Source: an uncultured Clostridia bacterium
GTDB taxonomy: Bacteria; Bacillota; Clostridia; Saccharofermentanales; Saccharofermentanaceae
Direction of reading: 5' to 3'
Assembly (NCBI GenBank): GCA_937876985.1
Contig: CALEFT010000008.1
Span: 1 to 64,000 of the forward strand
DNA length: 64,000 bases
Positions 28,705 through 36,483 of this stretch are shown here, in pieces (within the stretch, counting starts at the first letter, position 1; each line of letters starts with the position of its first letter). The position numbers and the translations under genes are program-made. A model generated the notes under the pieces. It was not told where the DNA came from. It was given only the letters and a program-made list of their open reading frames with translations, and did no database searches.

Positions 28705-29433
28705 ATGGAAATCATCATTAAGAAGAACTACGAAGAAATGAGCAAGGTCGCAGCAAGCATCATTGCCGATCAGATTAAGTCAAAGCCTAATTCCGTACTT
28801 GGCCTAGCTACTGGTTCAACGCCAATTGGCACATACGACGAACTCGTTTCCATGAACAAGGCGGGCGAGATTTCTTTCGCAGACATCAAAACAGTAAACC
28901 TCGATGAGTACAAGGGACTCCCACGCGAGCACAAGGAAAGCTATTTCCGCTTCATGCGCGACCATCTCCTAAGTCACGTAGACATCAACCTAGACAACTG
29001 CTTCATCCCAGACGGCCTAGCTTCCGATGCAAAAACCGCGTGCATCGAATACGAGGACAAGGTAAGAAGCCTCGGTGGACAGGATTTACAGCTACTTGGT
29101 CTTGGACACAATGGACACATCGGCTTCAACGAGCCTGGCGATAGCTTTGTGAAGGACACACATGTAGTTGACCTCACAGACCGCACAATCACAGCAAATC
29201 AGCGTTTCTTCAACTCCTACGACGAGGTTCCAAAGCAAGCCCTCACCATGGGAATTGGAACAATTATGCAGGCAGCTAAGATTTTGGTTATCGTTAGCGG
29301 CAAGGACAAAGCAGAAGCCGTTCGCGACGCAATCGAAGGCCCAATCACACCAAGCTGCCAGGCATCCATCTTGCAGCTACACAAGAACGTGATTTTTGTT
29401 GTCGACGAGGACGCCGCTTCCCTACTTAAGTAA
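28705..29433 (+). CDS. nagB: Glucosamine-6-phosphate deaminase
   Basis: Converts glucosamine-6-phosphate to fructose-6-phosphate and ammonia. The 242-residue protein has the signature LGLGHNGHIGFNEPG and the phosphate loop LATGSTPIG; VNLDEYKGL holds the catalytic Asp. The start at 28705 is chosen because GAGGTG lies 6 bases upstream; a GTG nine bases earlier overlaps it. It is the short (Firmicutes) form without the allosteric tail. It stands alone, with its own terminator. Confidence 0.97.
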   Translation: MEIIIKKNYEEMSKVAASIIADQIKSKPNSVLGLATGSTPIGTYDELVSMNKAGEISFADIKTVNLDEYKGLPREHKESYFRFMRDHLLSHVDINLDNCFIPDGLASDAKTACIEYEDKVRSLGGQDLQLLGLGHNGHIGFNEPGDSFVKDTHVVDLTDRTITANQRFFNSYDEVPKQALTMGIGTIMQAAKILVIVSGKDKAEAVRDAIEGPITPSCQASILQLHKNVIFVVDEDAASLLK

Positions 29434-29462
29434 TCGCTTAAAGTTAAGTCTAATAATTCAAA

Positions 29463-29510
29463 ACACCTAATTTACATGACTTGCTGGTCTTGCGAATTAG
29501 GTGCTTTTTG
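29463..29510 (+). terminator. Terminator of nagB
   Basis: CACCTAATT pairs with AATTAGGTG around a long loop and is followed by CTTTTTGTTG, 30 bases after the nagB stop. Confidence 0.75.
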
Positions 29511-29536
29511 TTGCGTTTACAAAATGTCGAACTTGC

Positions 29537-29547
29537 TCGAAAAGCAT
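29537..29547 (-). repeat. ATGCTTTTCGA motif copy (after nagB)
   Basis: Lies between convergent nagB and the NifX-like gene, close to the copy at 28521 with only nagB between them. Confidence 0.6.
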
Positions 29548-29720
29548 TCCCATTCTTGCTATTTGTCAAGTTGAAAAAGTATTATCCATCGCACATCAAC
29601 ACCAGAAAACAAACGCTTAATTCAATAATTGCACGCACCTAAAAGGCACGTGCAATACTTCATACAATTACTTATAAGGGCAAACTAGAAATATTTCTCC
29701 CTCAGTTTTTGTTTCAATAA

Positions 29721-30188
29721 TCAGTGACAACCGCAAGAGCATCCGTCGCCGTGATCATGGTCGTGATGGTGGTGCTCATGCTCATGGTCATGATCGTGGT
29801 CGTGATGTCCATGGCATCCACAGGAGCAACCTTCACCATGCTCATGGTGATGCTCATGGTGATTACAATTCGCAGCATTCTTCTGCTCTAATGTTCCAGC
29901 AAGATACTCACGGACAGCGTCATCACAAGATCCAGTTACACCAGCATAGAGCTCAATATCGGCGTCAGCAAGTGCAATCTGTGCACCACTTCCAATTCCA
30001 CCGCAAATCAAAACATCTACATCGTTATCCTCCAAGAAACCTGCAAGAGCACTATGTCCTGCACCTTCTGTTGGAACAACCTCTGCTGCAACAACCGAAC
30101 CGTCCTCAATATCATAAATCTTGAACTCTTCAGTATGTCCAAAATGCCCAAAAATCTCGCCATTATCATGTGTTAATGCTATTCTCAT
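29721..30188 (-). CDS. NifX/NifB-type Fe-Mo cofactor-binding domain protein with His-rich tail
   Basis: A 155-residue protein. Residues 1-105 are the RNase H-like dinitrogenase FeMo-cofactor domain (MRIALTHDNGEIFGHFGHTEEFKIYDI, then ICGGIGSGAQIAL). The last 50 residues are a His/Asp/Glu run with two CSCGCH motifs, an obvious metal-chelating tail. No nitrogenase genes are nearby, so a metal-binding or Fe-S role is more likely than nitrogen fixation. The start at 30188 has GGAGG 5 bases upstream. Confidence 0.9.
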   Translation of the reverse strand: MRIALTHDNGEIFGHFGHTEEFKIYDIEDGSVVAAEVVPTEGAGHSALAGFLEDNDVDVLICGGIGSGAQIALADADIELYAGVTGSCDDAVREYLAGTLEQKNAANCNHHEHHHEHGEGCSCGCHGHHDHDHDHEHEHHHHDHDHGDGCSCGCH

Positions 30189-30289
30189 AATGTCCTCCAA
30201 TACTTGACAATTTTAATATCAAAACATATTATAACATATGCTTTGAAACTAAAGTCTAGGCAAATGCATTTAAGTTAACTTAATACTAT

Positions 30290-30378
30290 GGAGACGTATC
30301 GAAGTGGTCATAACGAGGCGCACTCGAAATGCGTTAGCCCTCCGGGGCTCGAGGGTTCGAATCCCTCCGTCTCCGCCA
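30290..30378 (+). tRNA. tRNA-Ser (anticodon CGA)
   Basis: Acceptor GGAGACG pairs with CGTCTCC. The anticodon loop is CTCGAAA, giving CGA, which reads UCG. A long variable arm (class II, CCTCCGGGGCTC region) and T-loop GTTCGAATCC follow. The discriminator G and CCA are encoded. Total 89 bases. Confidence 0.96.
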
Positions 30379-30380
30379 AT

Positions 30381-30415
30381 GAAGAACCTACACCTCTGGT
30401 GTGGGTTCTTCTTTA
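30381..30415 (+). terminator. Terminator directly after tRNA-Ser
   Basis: A 14-bp stem (one G-U) with a TCT loop, GAAGAACCTACACC / GGTGTGGGTTCTTC, followed by TTTATG. Confidence 0.8.
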
Positions 30416-30428
30416 TGTGTAAAAAGAA

Positions 30429-30556
30429 GGGATTCGAACCCCATGCGGGGGCACTTGGGAAAAGGCGACTGTACTAAATGTACAGTTGACCCCAAGTGCG
30501 CGTGAAGATGCGAAGCATCTGAGGGCTTTTGGCGCCTAAGGCGACAAGCGAATCCC
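30429..30556 (+). ncRNA. Structured element of unknown function after tRNA-Ser
   Basis: GGGATTCG at 30429-30436 pairs with CGAATCCC at 30549-30556 to close a domain of four perfect inner hairpins: GCACTTGGG with CCCAAGTGC enclosing ACTGTAC with GTACAGT, GATGC-GAA-GCATC, and CGCC-TAA-GGCG. The closing arm mimics the tRNA T-arm. No ORF fits. I do not recognise it with certainty as a named RNA. It may be a transcribed RNA or a DNA element that copies the tRNA end. Confidence 0.55.
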
Positions 30557-30569
30557 TCCGTCTCCGCCA
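30549..30569 (+). repeat. Copy of the tRNA-Ser 3' end
   Basis: A 21-bp exact duplicate of 30358-30378 (from the T-loop CGAATCC to the CCA), 191 bp downstream. Such duplicates are typical of integration at a tRNA 3' end or of a tandem unit. Confidence 0.9.
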
Positions 30570-30577
30570 TTCAAATA

Positions 30578-30605
30578 AACCAGTCCATCAGGGCTGGTTT
30601 TTATT
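30578..30605 (+). terminator. Second terminator after the tRNA-end copy
   Basis: AACCAGTCC-ATCA-GGGCTGGTT followed by TTTATTT. It may be the original tRNA terminator, displaced by the 191-bp unit. Confidence 0.8.
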
Positions 30606-30609
30606 TGTA

Positions 30610-30659
30610 TTTCTTTAAGAGGGATTCGAACACCGTGTGTGGCGCTAAGACTTTTCTCC
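30610..30659 (+). repeat. Truncated start of a second tRNA-linked unit
   Basis: AGGGATTCGAAC recurs at 30619-30630 in the same position relative to a terminator as in the first unit (AGGGATTCGAAC at 30428-30439). After about 40 bases it gives way to the island's left direct repeat, so the second unit appears interrupted. Confidence 0.45.
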
Positions 30660-30686
30660 TTGTTCTGCAATTTATGACTTTTCGCA
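30660..30686 (+). repeat. Left 27-bp direct repeat of the defence island
   Basis: Starts TTGTTCTGCAATTTATG and ends CTTTTCGCA. It is identical to 42105-42131. Confidence 0.9.
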
Positions 30687-30763
30687 CCATTCGCATCCCC
30701 TATTAAACCTTGAAAAAACCTGAGAATTGTGTTGTACTATGTTATGAATTGTTAATATATTAA

Positions 30764-30916
30764 ATGGAGGGCTTCAGCATAGATAACAACCTCGAACACT
30801 GGTGTTTAATGAAAGAAATAATAGAATATCCTTTCCAGAAAAGAAGATTTGCTTTTGAAGCCGAAGAATATACTTGCATAGAAGTAAATACAACTGCAAA
30901 CATCGTAGTTATTTAA
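30764..30916 (+). CDS. Small ORF before fic, uncertain
   Basis: A 50-residue ORF, MEGFSIDNNLEHWCLMKE onward, ending 18 bases before the Fic start. Its ATG is not preceded by a site; instead the ATGGAGG around it looks like a ribosome-binding site without a proper start. It may be a remnant or a leader. I do not recognise it. Confidence 0.25.
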   Translation: MEGFSIDNNLEHWCLMKEIIEYPFQKRRFAFEAEEYTCIEVNTTANIVVI

Positions 30917-30934
30917 AAGAAAAGAGGTACAAAT

Positions 30935-32017
30935 ATGCCCGATAAGAATTGGCAATTTGAACTTGAAGAATATATAAGGCAGGGCGAACCTGACAGAGCC
31001 GAAAAAAGTGAAGCTTGGCTAACGGCTATCGGTCTGCAGGCGGTTGACGGGCTTAATACGTCTGAATATTTGCTGGACACTGCAAAGGATCACATCGAGG
31101 GTAGAATTTCCATTGATGAGGCTCAAAAGCGTATTTACAGTTATTACGAGCAGAGAGCCACCCGCACCGAGGTTGAGGACAACACCAAAGAAGCGGATAT
31201 TGTATCCGCAAGAATAACTAAGCTTTTGGGCGAAAAAGCATTTCAGTTCTCTCCTGCCGAGTTGATCACTATTCACCGCAGATTGTTTGAGGGTGTGTTC
31301 GACCACGCTGGCAAGATTCGTCAGTATAACATTTCCAAAAAGGAGTGGATACTGAACGGCGAAACGGTTATCTACGCCGACTTCAACAGCATCAGGGACA
31401 CCTTGGATTATGACTTTGCCACCGAAAAGAATTTCTCTTATGAAGGACTGTCGGTTGAAGCATCGGTAAAGCACCTTGCAAAATTCGCATCGGACATTTG
31501 GCAGATTCATCCCTTCGGCGAGGGCAACACAAGAGCCACCGCCGTATTTATGATTAAATATATGAAAACCTTTGGATTCCGTGTCAATAACGATGCGTTC
31601 CGTGAAAACTCTTGGTATTTCCGCAATGCGTTGGTTCGCGCAAACTACAACGATTTGCAAAAAGGCATTCATTCCACCACAAAGTTTTTGGAATTGTTTT
31701 TCGCAAATCTTCTACTCGGAACAAATCACGAGCTGAAGAACCGCTATATGCACGTTGATTTTGTGGATGAACGCACTTCCCAAAGTATCAATTCTAAAGT
31801 TTCAAAGTATCAATTTGATACTTTAGACTGTACTTTAGAAGAACTTGCGGTTTTAGAATTGGTTGCAAAGAATCCGACGATTAAACAGCAAGAGCTTGTA
31901 GAAGCTACCGGAAAATCGATTGCAACCATCAAGCGAATTATGAAATCGCTGCAGGATAAAAACTATATCCGCCGTGAAAGCGGCAAACGCTACGGCAAAT
32001 GGGAGTTATTAGTATAA
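30935..32017 (+). CDS. Fic/DOC family protein with C-terminal winged helix
   Basis: A 360-residue protein. The Fic core motif HPFGEGNTR is at residues 192-200, with His192 catalytic and Arg200 for phosphate binding, so AMP-transfer to a target protein is predicted. Residues about 25-75 resemble a fused VbhA-type antitoxin (GLNTSEYLLDTAKDHIEGRISIDEAQ); the inhibitory motif is degenerate (AVDG in place of an S-x-x-x-E-G). Residues about 295-360 form a winged helix (LVEATGKSIATIKRIMKSL). AGAGG lies 9 bases before the ATG. Confidence 0.88.
   Translation: MPDKNWQFELEEYIRQGEPDRAEKSEAWLTAIGLQAVDGLNTSEYLLDTAKDHIEGRISIDEAQKRIYSYYEQRATRTEVEDNTKEADIVSARITKLLGEKAFQFSPAELITIHRRLFEGVFDHAGKIRQYNISKKEWILNGETVIYADFNSIRDTLDYDFATEKNFSYEGLSVEASVKHLAKFASDIWQIHPFGEGNTRATAVFMIKYMKTFGFRVNNDAFRENSWYFRNALVRANYNDLQKGIHSTTKFLELFFANLLLGTNHELKNRYMHVDFVDERTSQSINSKVSKYQFDTLDCTLEELAVLELVAKNPTIKQQELVEATGKSIATIKRIMKSLQDKNYIRRESGKRYGKWELLV
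31782..31824. promoter_or_regulatory. Repeat/palindrome cluster inside fic
   Basis: AAAGTATCAATT occurs at 31782-31793 and 31804-31815. The second copy meets TTTGATACTTT to form a near-perfect 21-bp palindrome (31804-31824). It encodes the Ser/Lys-rich linker before the winged helix. It could be an operator for that winged helix, or merely linker repeats. Confidence 0.35.
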
Positions 32018-32087
32018 TACATTTGCCGCAGTGCTACGAGAGATATGCGATGATAAGGGCAGAAGAACTATAAACGGGAGAGGTTTT

Positions 32088-33377
32088 ATGATAGTACATG
32101 CTTTCGTGCAGTGTGATTACTGTAAAAAGAAAATATTGCTTCGTTTCCAAATGGGATATTTTGATATTCCGTTTAATATTTGTTGCCCCAATTGTGGAGT
32201 GCATATAAATGGCACAAAAAGAATCGTCAATGGCCACGATACAACAATAAACAATGCTTCCGTTGTTGATGAAGATTGGGAAGGTTTGGATTACTATTCT
32301 GATTTTTCGGTAGAGCTTCCACACGCTAAAACAACTCGGTTTGAATCACTTGACAGTTTGATGAAAACAAAATTCAGTCCATTTATGTTGACTGCCTCTT
32401 TATATGAAAACGATAAGTATTTTGAGCTAGTCAAACGCATGAAAGACTTCCTATCGTTCAGATCTTCGTATTGGCAAAAACTTACTCCTTTATATGATTT
32501 GTTCTTTAATAAAAAAATAGAGTTGACGAAAGAACATTTCTTGAAAATATCTTCAAGATTTGATGTAAAAAACGAGCTTGATGCTTTAATGGCTTTACAT
32601 CAAACCACCGTTCTCGGGATGAATACTATTCTACCGAATGGAACACTTGGTCAATTCACTGATGCATCCAAAAGAATAAACACACCGAGTACGTTAATCA
32701 AAATGGATGCCCTTATTGATTCTTTAGGAAAAGAATATTTTAATTCGGTGTGTAAACGATTAGTGAAAATCTTTGATCGGTGGATAACAAATTTTGAAAA
32801 ATATATCCCTGCAACAATGCTCGTGTTAGGAAATGCCACCGAAAAATTTGATAAAAATACATTCGGAATTGCCACCACAAGCGTTGACGATATGTTGGAT
32901 TTTTATGCGGATAGTTATGAACTTATTCTTGACTATATTGATGTAGCAATTGGTTTAAACAACATAGTTGTTCGAGATGATCACAATGCATTCCCCACAA
33001 ACACAATCCGTGTAAATAAAAAGACACCCTGTGTCGGCAATTTTGAGGACTATCGTGAGATTGTAAAATCATCTCGACTCAATTTGTTAGTGGATAGTGA
33101 GCCCTTCAGCAAGGTAATACCTTTGAATCGGAATGTCCGGAATGCAATTGCACACTTTAACTACGAGTTTGATGCCGGAACTCAGAAGATTACATTTAGT
33201 GACAAGTACAAGGGTAATGACAATACAATCGAGTTATACTTGATCGAACTTGCCATTTTGTGTTATGAAAATATAAGCATTTTGGTGTATTTGGATGAAT
33301 TGTTGTATTCGCTCCGAAAAATACAATATACGAAAATGGGAATGTTCCCCAATATTAATAAGCCAAAGCAAGAATAG
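32088..33377 (+). CDS. Zinc-ribbon orphan protein
   Basis: A 429-residue protein. The N-terminus has two CxxC knuckles (Cys9/Cys12 and Cys33/Cys36), a likely zinc ribbon. The remainder is helical with no motif I recognise; the last part (RNVRNAIAHFNYEF) resembles HEPN-type RNA-associated proteins (R-x4-6-H context), a weak hint. The start at 32088 is set by GGGAGAGG; the frame also opens from a GTG 19 codons earlier. It follows fic by 70 bases. Confidence 0.7.
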   Translation: MIVHAFVQCDYCKKKILLRFQMGYFDIPFNICCPNCGVHINGTKRIVNGHDTTINNASVVDEDWEGLDYYSDFSVELPHAKTTRFESLDSLMKTKFSPFMLTASLYENDKYFELVKRMKDFLSFRSSYWQKLTPLYDLFFNKKIELTKEHFLKISSRFDVKNELDALMALHQTTVLGMNTILPNGTLGQFTDASKRINTPSTLIKMDALIDSLGKEYFNSVCKRLVKIFDRWITNFEKYIPATMLVLGNATEKFDKNTFGIATTSVDDMLDFYADSYELILDYIDVAIGLNNIVVRDDHNAFPTNTIRVNKKTPCVGNFEDYREIVKSSRLNLLVDSEPFSKVIPLNRNVRNAIAHFNYEFDAGTQKITFSDKYKGNDNTIELYLIELAILCYENISILVYLDELLYSLRKIQYTKMGMFPNINKPKQE

Positions 33378-33420
33378 AAATCATAACGGTTTATAATTTT
33401 TGAAAAACGGAGGAAAACAA

Positions 33421-36039
33421 ATGAATTCATTTGATCCATATAAATTCAATAATTCTGCATTAGATGCTCTGCGACATTTAAAAGAAAATAGTGCATTATC
33501 CGCCATTCGCGAACTGCAAGTATCGAGCGCCGTTACTGCTACACTAAAATTGGAAACGACGGGAGCTTTTGCGGCTGTAAGAGAACTTCAAAATACCCTT
33601 AATGCAGTAAAATCATCTATGGGAGGTGCAACCGCAGCTCTTGAAGAATACCGAAAGATTGTTGCGCCTATTTCGGAATCTGTTAAAGCAATGAATATTG
33701 CTTATGCTCCTATTTTTGAACAAACAAGGGCTTTTGACTCTTTGAATATTAAAAGCCTTATAGCGGGATTGCAAACAAGTTCCGCCGCAATGAGTGCTAT
33801 ATCGGGATTGAATCTTTCGGAAATAGCGAGTATTATTGATGCTTTGCCAAAGTACGACTTCTTATCCAATATGGTTTCGGATGATTTCTCTGTTGCTGAA
33901 GCCGAAGAATTATACGAAAACGGCGAAATTACCCAAAACGATATCAATGAAGAAATTTCAGAGATCGTAAGCAAAAAGCAGTTTTCGCCAAAAGCAGAAT
34001 GGGATAAGTTCAAGAAAAGCAAGTGGTTTCTTGCCATTAAAATCTTAATAATTTTGATTATGTTTATATGCAATCCTGTCACCGATTATGCTACTGATAA
34101 GGCACTTGACACGTTGGGCATTAACGAGTTTTGGGAGAATTCTGGCGTATACGATTTAATAGATTCAATCTTTGGAGAAGGCGAAAATAGTACAGTGTCT
34201 GAGACAGAAGCCAAGGAAACTGTTGATAAAACTAAAACAGGTAACGTATCAAAACAGAGGCGTGAAGATTTACTTGCCAAAATCAAAGAAATACGCACCT
34301 TTATTTCTGCTGCACCGCAGGATAAAAACACGGGTAATCTTTTGTCATACCTTTCCGATCTTGAAAAGGATGTAAACGGTAAAAAATACGGTCTTGTGTT
34401 TGAGGAACACCGTGAGGATATTAACGAAGTACTTGCCACCCACACTCCCGTTCTAACCGAACAGAGTGACCTCTTTATTGCCAACGGCGGCGAAATGAAC
34501 TTTCTTATCGAGGGGGACAACCTTGCTTCGTTGCAGTTGCTCGAAAAGACACACAAGGGCAAAATTGACCTTATCTACATAGATCCGCCGTATAATACGG
34601 GTAGCAAAGATTTTATCTACGATGATGCTTTTATAGATAAAACCGACCTTTTTAGTCACAGCAAATGGCTTTCTTTTATGGAATGTAGGTTGAAAATTGC
34701 TCGTCGGCTTTTAAGTGAAAATGGTTCTATCTTTATTTCGATTGATGATAACGAACAAGCACCCTTAAAACTTTTATGTGATGATATTTTCGGAGAAGAA
34801 TACTTTGTTTCCGATGTTTCTTGGCAGAGAGCATATTCTCCTCGTAATGACTCTAAAGGAATTAGTAGTGAAAAAGAGCATATTTTAGTTTATAGCCGTT
34901 CTCTTGGGTGGAGTCCGAATAAACTACCTCGAACTGAAAAAATGAACTCAAAATATAAAAACCCTGATGGTGATGATCGTTTGTGGCGAACAAGCGATGC
35001 TTTTGCTCCGAGTGCTGCAACGCACCAAGGAATGGTTTATGCAATTCAACACCCATTCACTGGCAAACTCATTTATCCATACAATGGTGCGTGTTGGCCG
35101 CTTAGACAAAGTGATATGCTGAGTGCTATGCAAGAGTGGGGAGAATATGAGTTAAAAGATTTAAACGATGCAAAAGAACGAGCTGCTGTATGTGGTATAA
35201 GTCCCGACGATGTTCGTGAGGGTGTTATGGGCATAGTTCTCGTTCAACCCATTAAAATAGCGTCAAAACACGCACAAGAAATCTATGATAGAGGCAAATG
35301 GCCTCGTTTCTTCTTTACTAACAAAGGCAAGGGCGGTATTGCTCGAAAAACATATTTAGACTCAACTGATGGACGTGTGGTAACTAACTTATGGCCTTAT
35401 GAAGAAACGGGACATACAGATGAAGCAAAAAAAGAATTAAAAGCCGTATTTGGTGGAGAAAAACCGTTTGATACACCAAAGCCAACTCGCTTGATGGATA
35501 GAATTATCCATATAGCGACGGAGCCAAACGCTACTGTTTTAGATTTCTTTGCTGGTAGTGGTACTCTTGGACACGCCGTTCTAAAATACAACGCAAGTAA
35601 CAAGGGGAGCAATCGCCGTTTTATTCTTTGCACTAATAATGAAAACAACATCTGCCGTGAAGTTACATACGAGCGTATCAAGCGTGTAATTGACAAAGAA
35701 GGTTACGAAGCTTCACTTAAGTATTACAAGGTGGAGTATATCCCCGTCAGTGAGCGTATGTATTACGAATATGCGGACGAACTGCTCTGCCATATCCGTG
35801 AACTCGTTGAGCTTGAAAATGGTGTGAACTTTACGGGCAATGCTGAAATTGGCATTGTTCTGACTGAAGAAGAACTTGATGAATTTATCGCAAATACTGA
35901 CGCCTTTGCAAAGTGCCGCAAACTGTATATGGGACACGATCTTTTACCAAGTGACGAACAGGAACAAATTTTGCGTATGCATGGTGTTGAGATTAGCATC
36001 ATTCCCGATTACTATTACAGAGATTTACAGGAGGGTTAA
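33421..36039 (+). CDS. Type III R-M modification subunit fused to membrane-anchored N-terminal domain
   Basis: An 872-residue protein. Residues 1-195 are helical, Ala/Leu-rich repeats of unknown kind. Residues about 201-218 form a membrane helix (WFLAIKILIILIMFIC). A linker leads to a normal Mod start near residue 281 (REDLLAKIKEIRTFISAAPQ). The beta-class adenine methylase has DPPYNTG at 388-394 and the SAM motif VLDFFAGSGTLGHAVL near residue 710. The start at 33421 has GGAGG 8 bases upstream. There is no in-frame start at the linker, so the fusion is real in this sequence. Confidence 0.9.
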   Translation: MNSFDPYKFNNSALDALRHLKENSALSAIRELQVSSAVTATLKLETTGAFAAVRELQNTLNAVKSSMGGATAALEEYRKIVAPISESVKAMNIAYAPIFEQTRAFDSLNIKSLIAGLQTSSAAMSAISGLNLSEIASIIDALPKYDFLSNMVSDDFSVAEAEELYENGEITQNDINEEISEIVSKKQFSPKAEWDKFKKSKWFLAIKILIILIMFICNPVTDYATDKALDTLGINEFWENSGVYDLIDSIFGEGENSTVSETEAKETVDKTKTGNVSKQRREDLLAKIKEIRTFISAAPQDKNTGNLLSYLSDLEKDVNGKKYGLVFEEHREDINEVLATHTPVLTEQSDLFIANGGEMNFLIEGDNLASLQLLEKTHKGKIDLIYIDPPYNTGSKDFIYDDAFIDKTDLFSHSKWLSFMECRLKIARRLLSENGSIFISIDDNEQAPLKLLCDDIFGEEYFVSDVSWQRAYSPRNDSKGISSEKEHILVYSRSLGWSPNKLPRTEKMNSKYKNPDGDDRLWRTSDAFAPSAATHQGMVYAIQHPFTGKLIYPYNGACWPLRQSDMLSAMQEWGEYELKDLNDAKERAAVCGISPDDVREGVMGIVLVQPIKIASKHAQEIYDRGKWPRFFFTNKGKGGIARKTYLDSTDGRVVTNLWPYEETGHTDEAKKELKAVFGGEKPFDTPKPTRLMDRIIHIATEPNATVLDFFAGSGTLGHAVLKYNASNKGSNRRFILCTNNENNICREVTYERIKRVIDKEGYEASLKYYKVEYIPVSERMYYEYADELLCHIRELVELENGVNFTGNAEIGIVLTEEELDEFIANTDAFAKCRKLYMGHDLLPSDEQEQILRMHGVEISIIPDYYYRDLQEG

Positions 36040-36043
36040 TATA

Positions 36044-36478
36044 ATGGTTGAATTCATAAAAACTTTATTGATAGCATGCATCCCTTCTGTTATAGCAGGT
36101 GTTGGTACATATTTAGTCGCCAAGAAAAATGCTTCCTCTCAAATCAAAATAGTTAAGGAACAAAATAGGCATGATTTGGACAAGCTAATGGAACAACACA
36201 AGATTGATATTGAAAATCTCAAAGAGGCTCATAAACTTGAGATGGAATCTAAGGAACAAGATCACAAAAACAAATTAGAGCTACAACAGAAGGAGTTTGA
36301 AAACAGTTTGCTCCGGCAACAAAAAGAAGGCGAAAATGCCATAACTGCCGAAGCCATTAAAAACGTTTTTGGTATGCTAGGAAGCGCAATGACTACAGCT
36401 ATGGATACTCCGGAAGGGAAACAGTTATTGGGTAAATCCTTGAGAAAATCTCAAGAAAAAACAAAACAGGAGGGCTAA
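36044..36478 (+). CDS. Membrane-anchored coiled-coil protein between mod and res
   Basis: A 144-residue protein. Residues 4-26 form a signal-anchor helix (FIKTLLIACIPSVIAGVGTYLV). Residues 30-105 are a charged coiled coil with heptads of Lys/Glu/Gln. A short Ala/Met-rich end follows. It starts 4 bases after mod with GGAGG in the mod end and stops 5 bases before res. No family is recognised. The membrane anchor parallels the one in the Mod fusion. Confidence 0.8.
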   Translation: MVEFIKTLLIACIPSVIAGVGTYLVAKKNASSQIKIVKEQNRHDLDKLMEQHKIDIENLKEAHKLEMESKEQDHKNKLELQQKEFENSLLRQQKEGENAITAEAIKNVFGMLGSAMTTAMDTPEGKQLLGKSLRKSQEKTKQEG

Positions 36479-36483
36479 AAAAC

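Noticed and set aside
29628..29655. Terminator of the NifX-like gene
   Set aside because: The ATTGCACG/CGTGCAAT stem is good but no T-tract follows it on the minus strand, so I did not call it.
29721..30188. Evidence for nitrogen fixation
   Set aside because: The NifX-like domain alone occurs widely in Clostridia; no nif genes are visible here.
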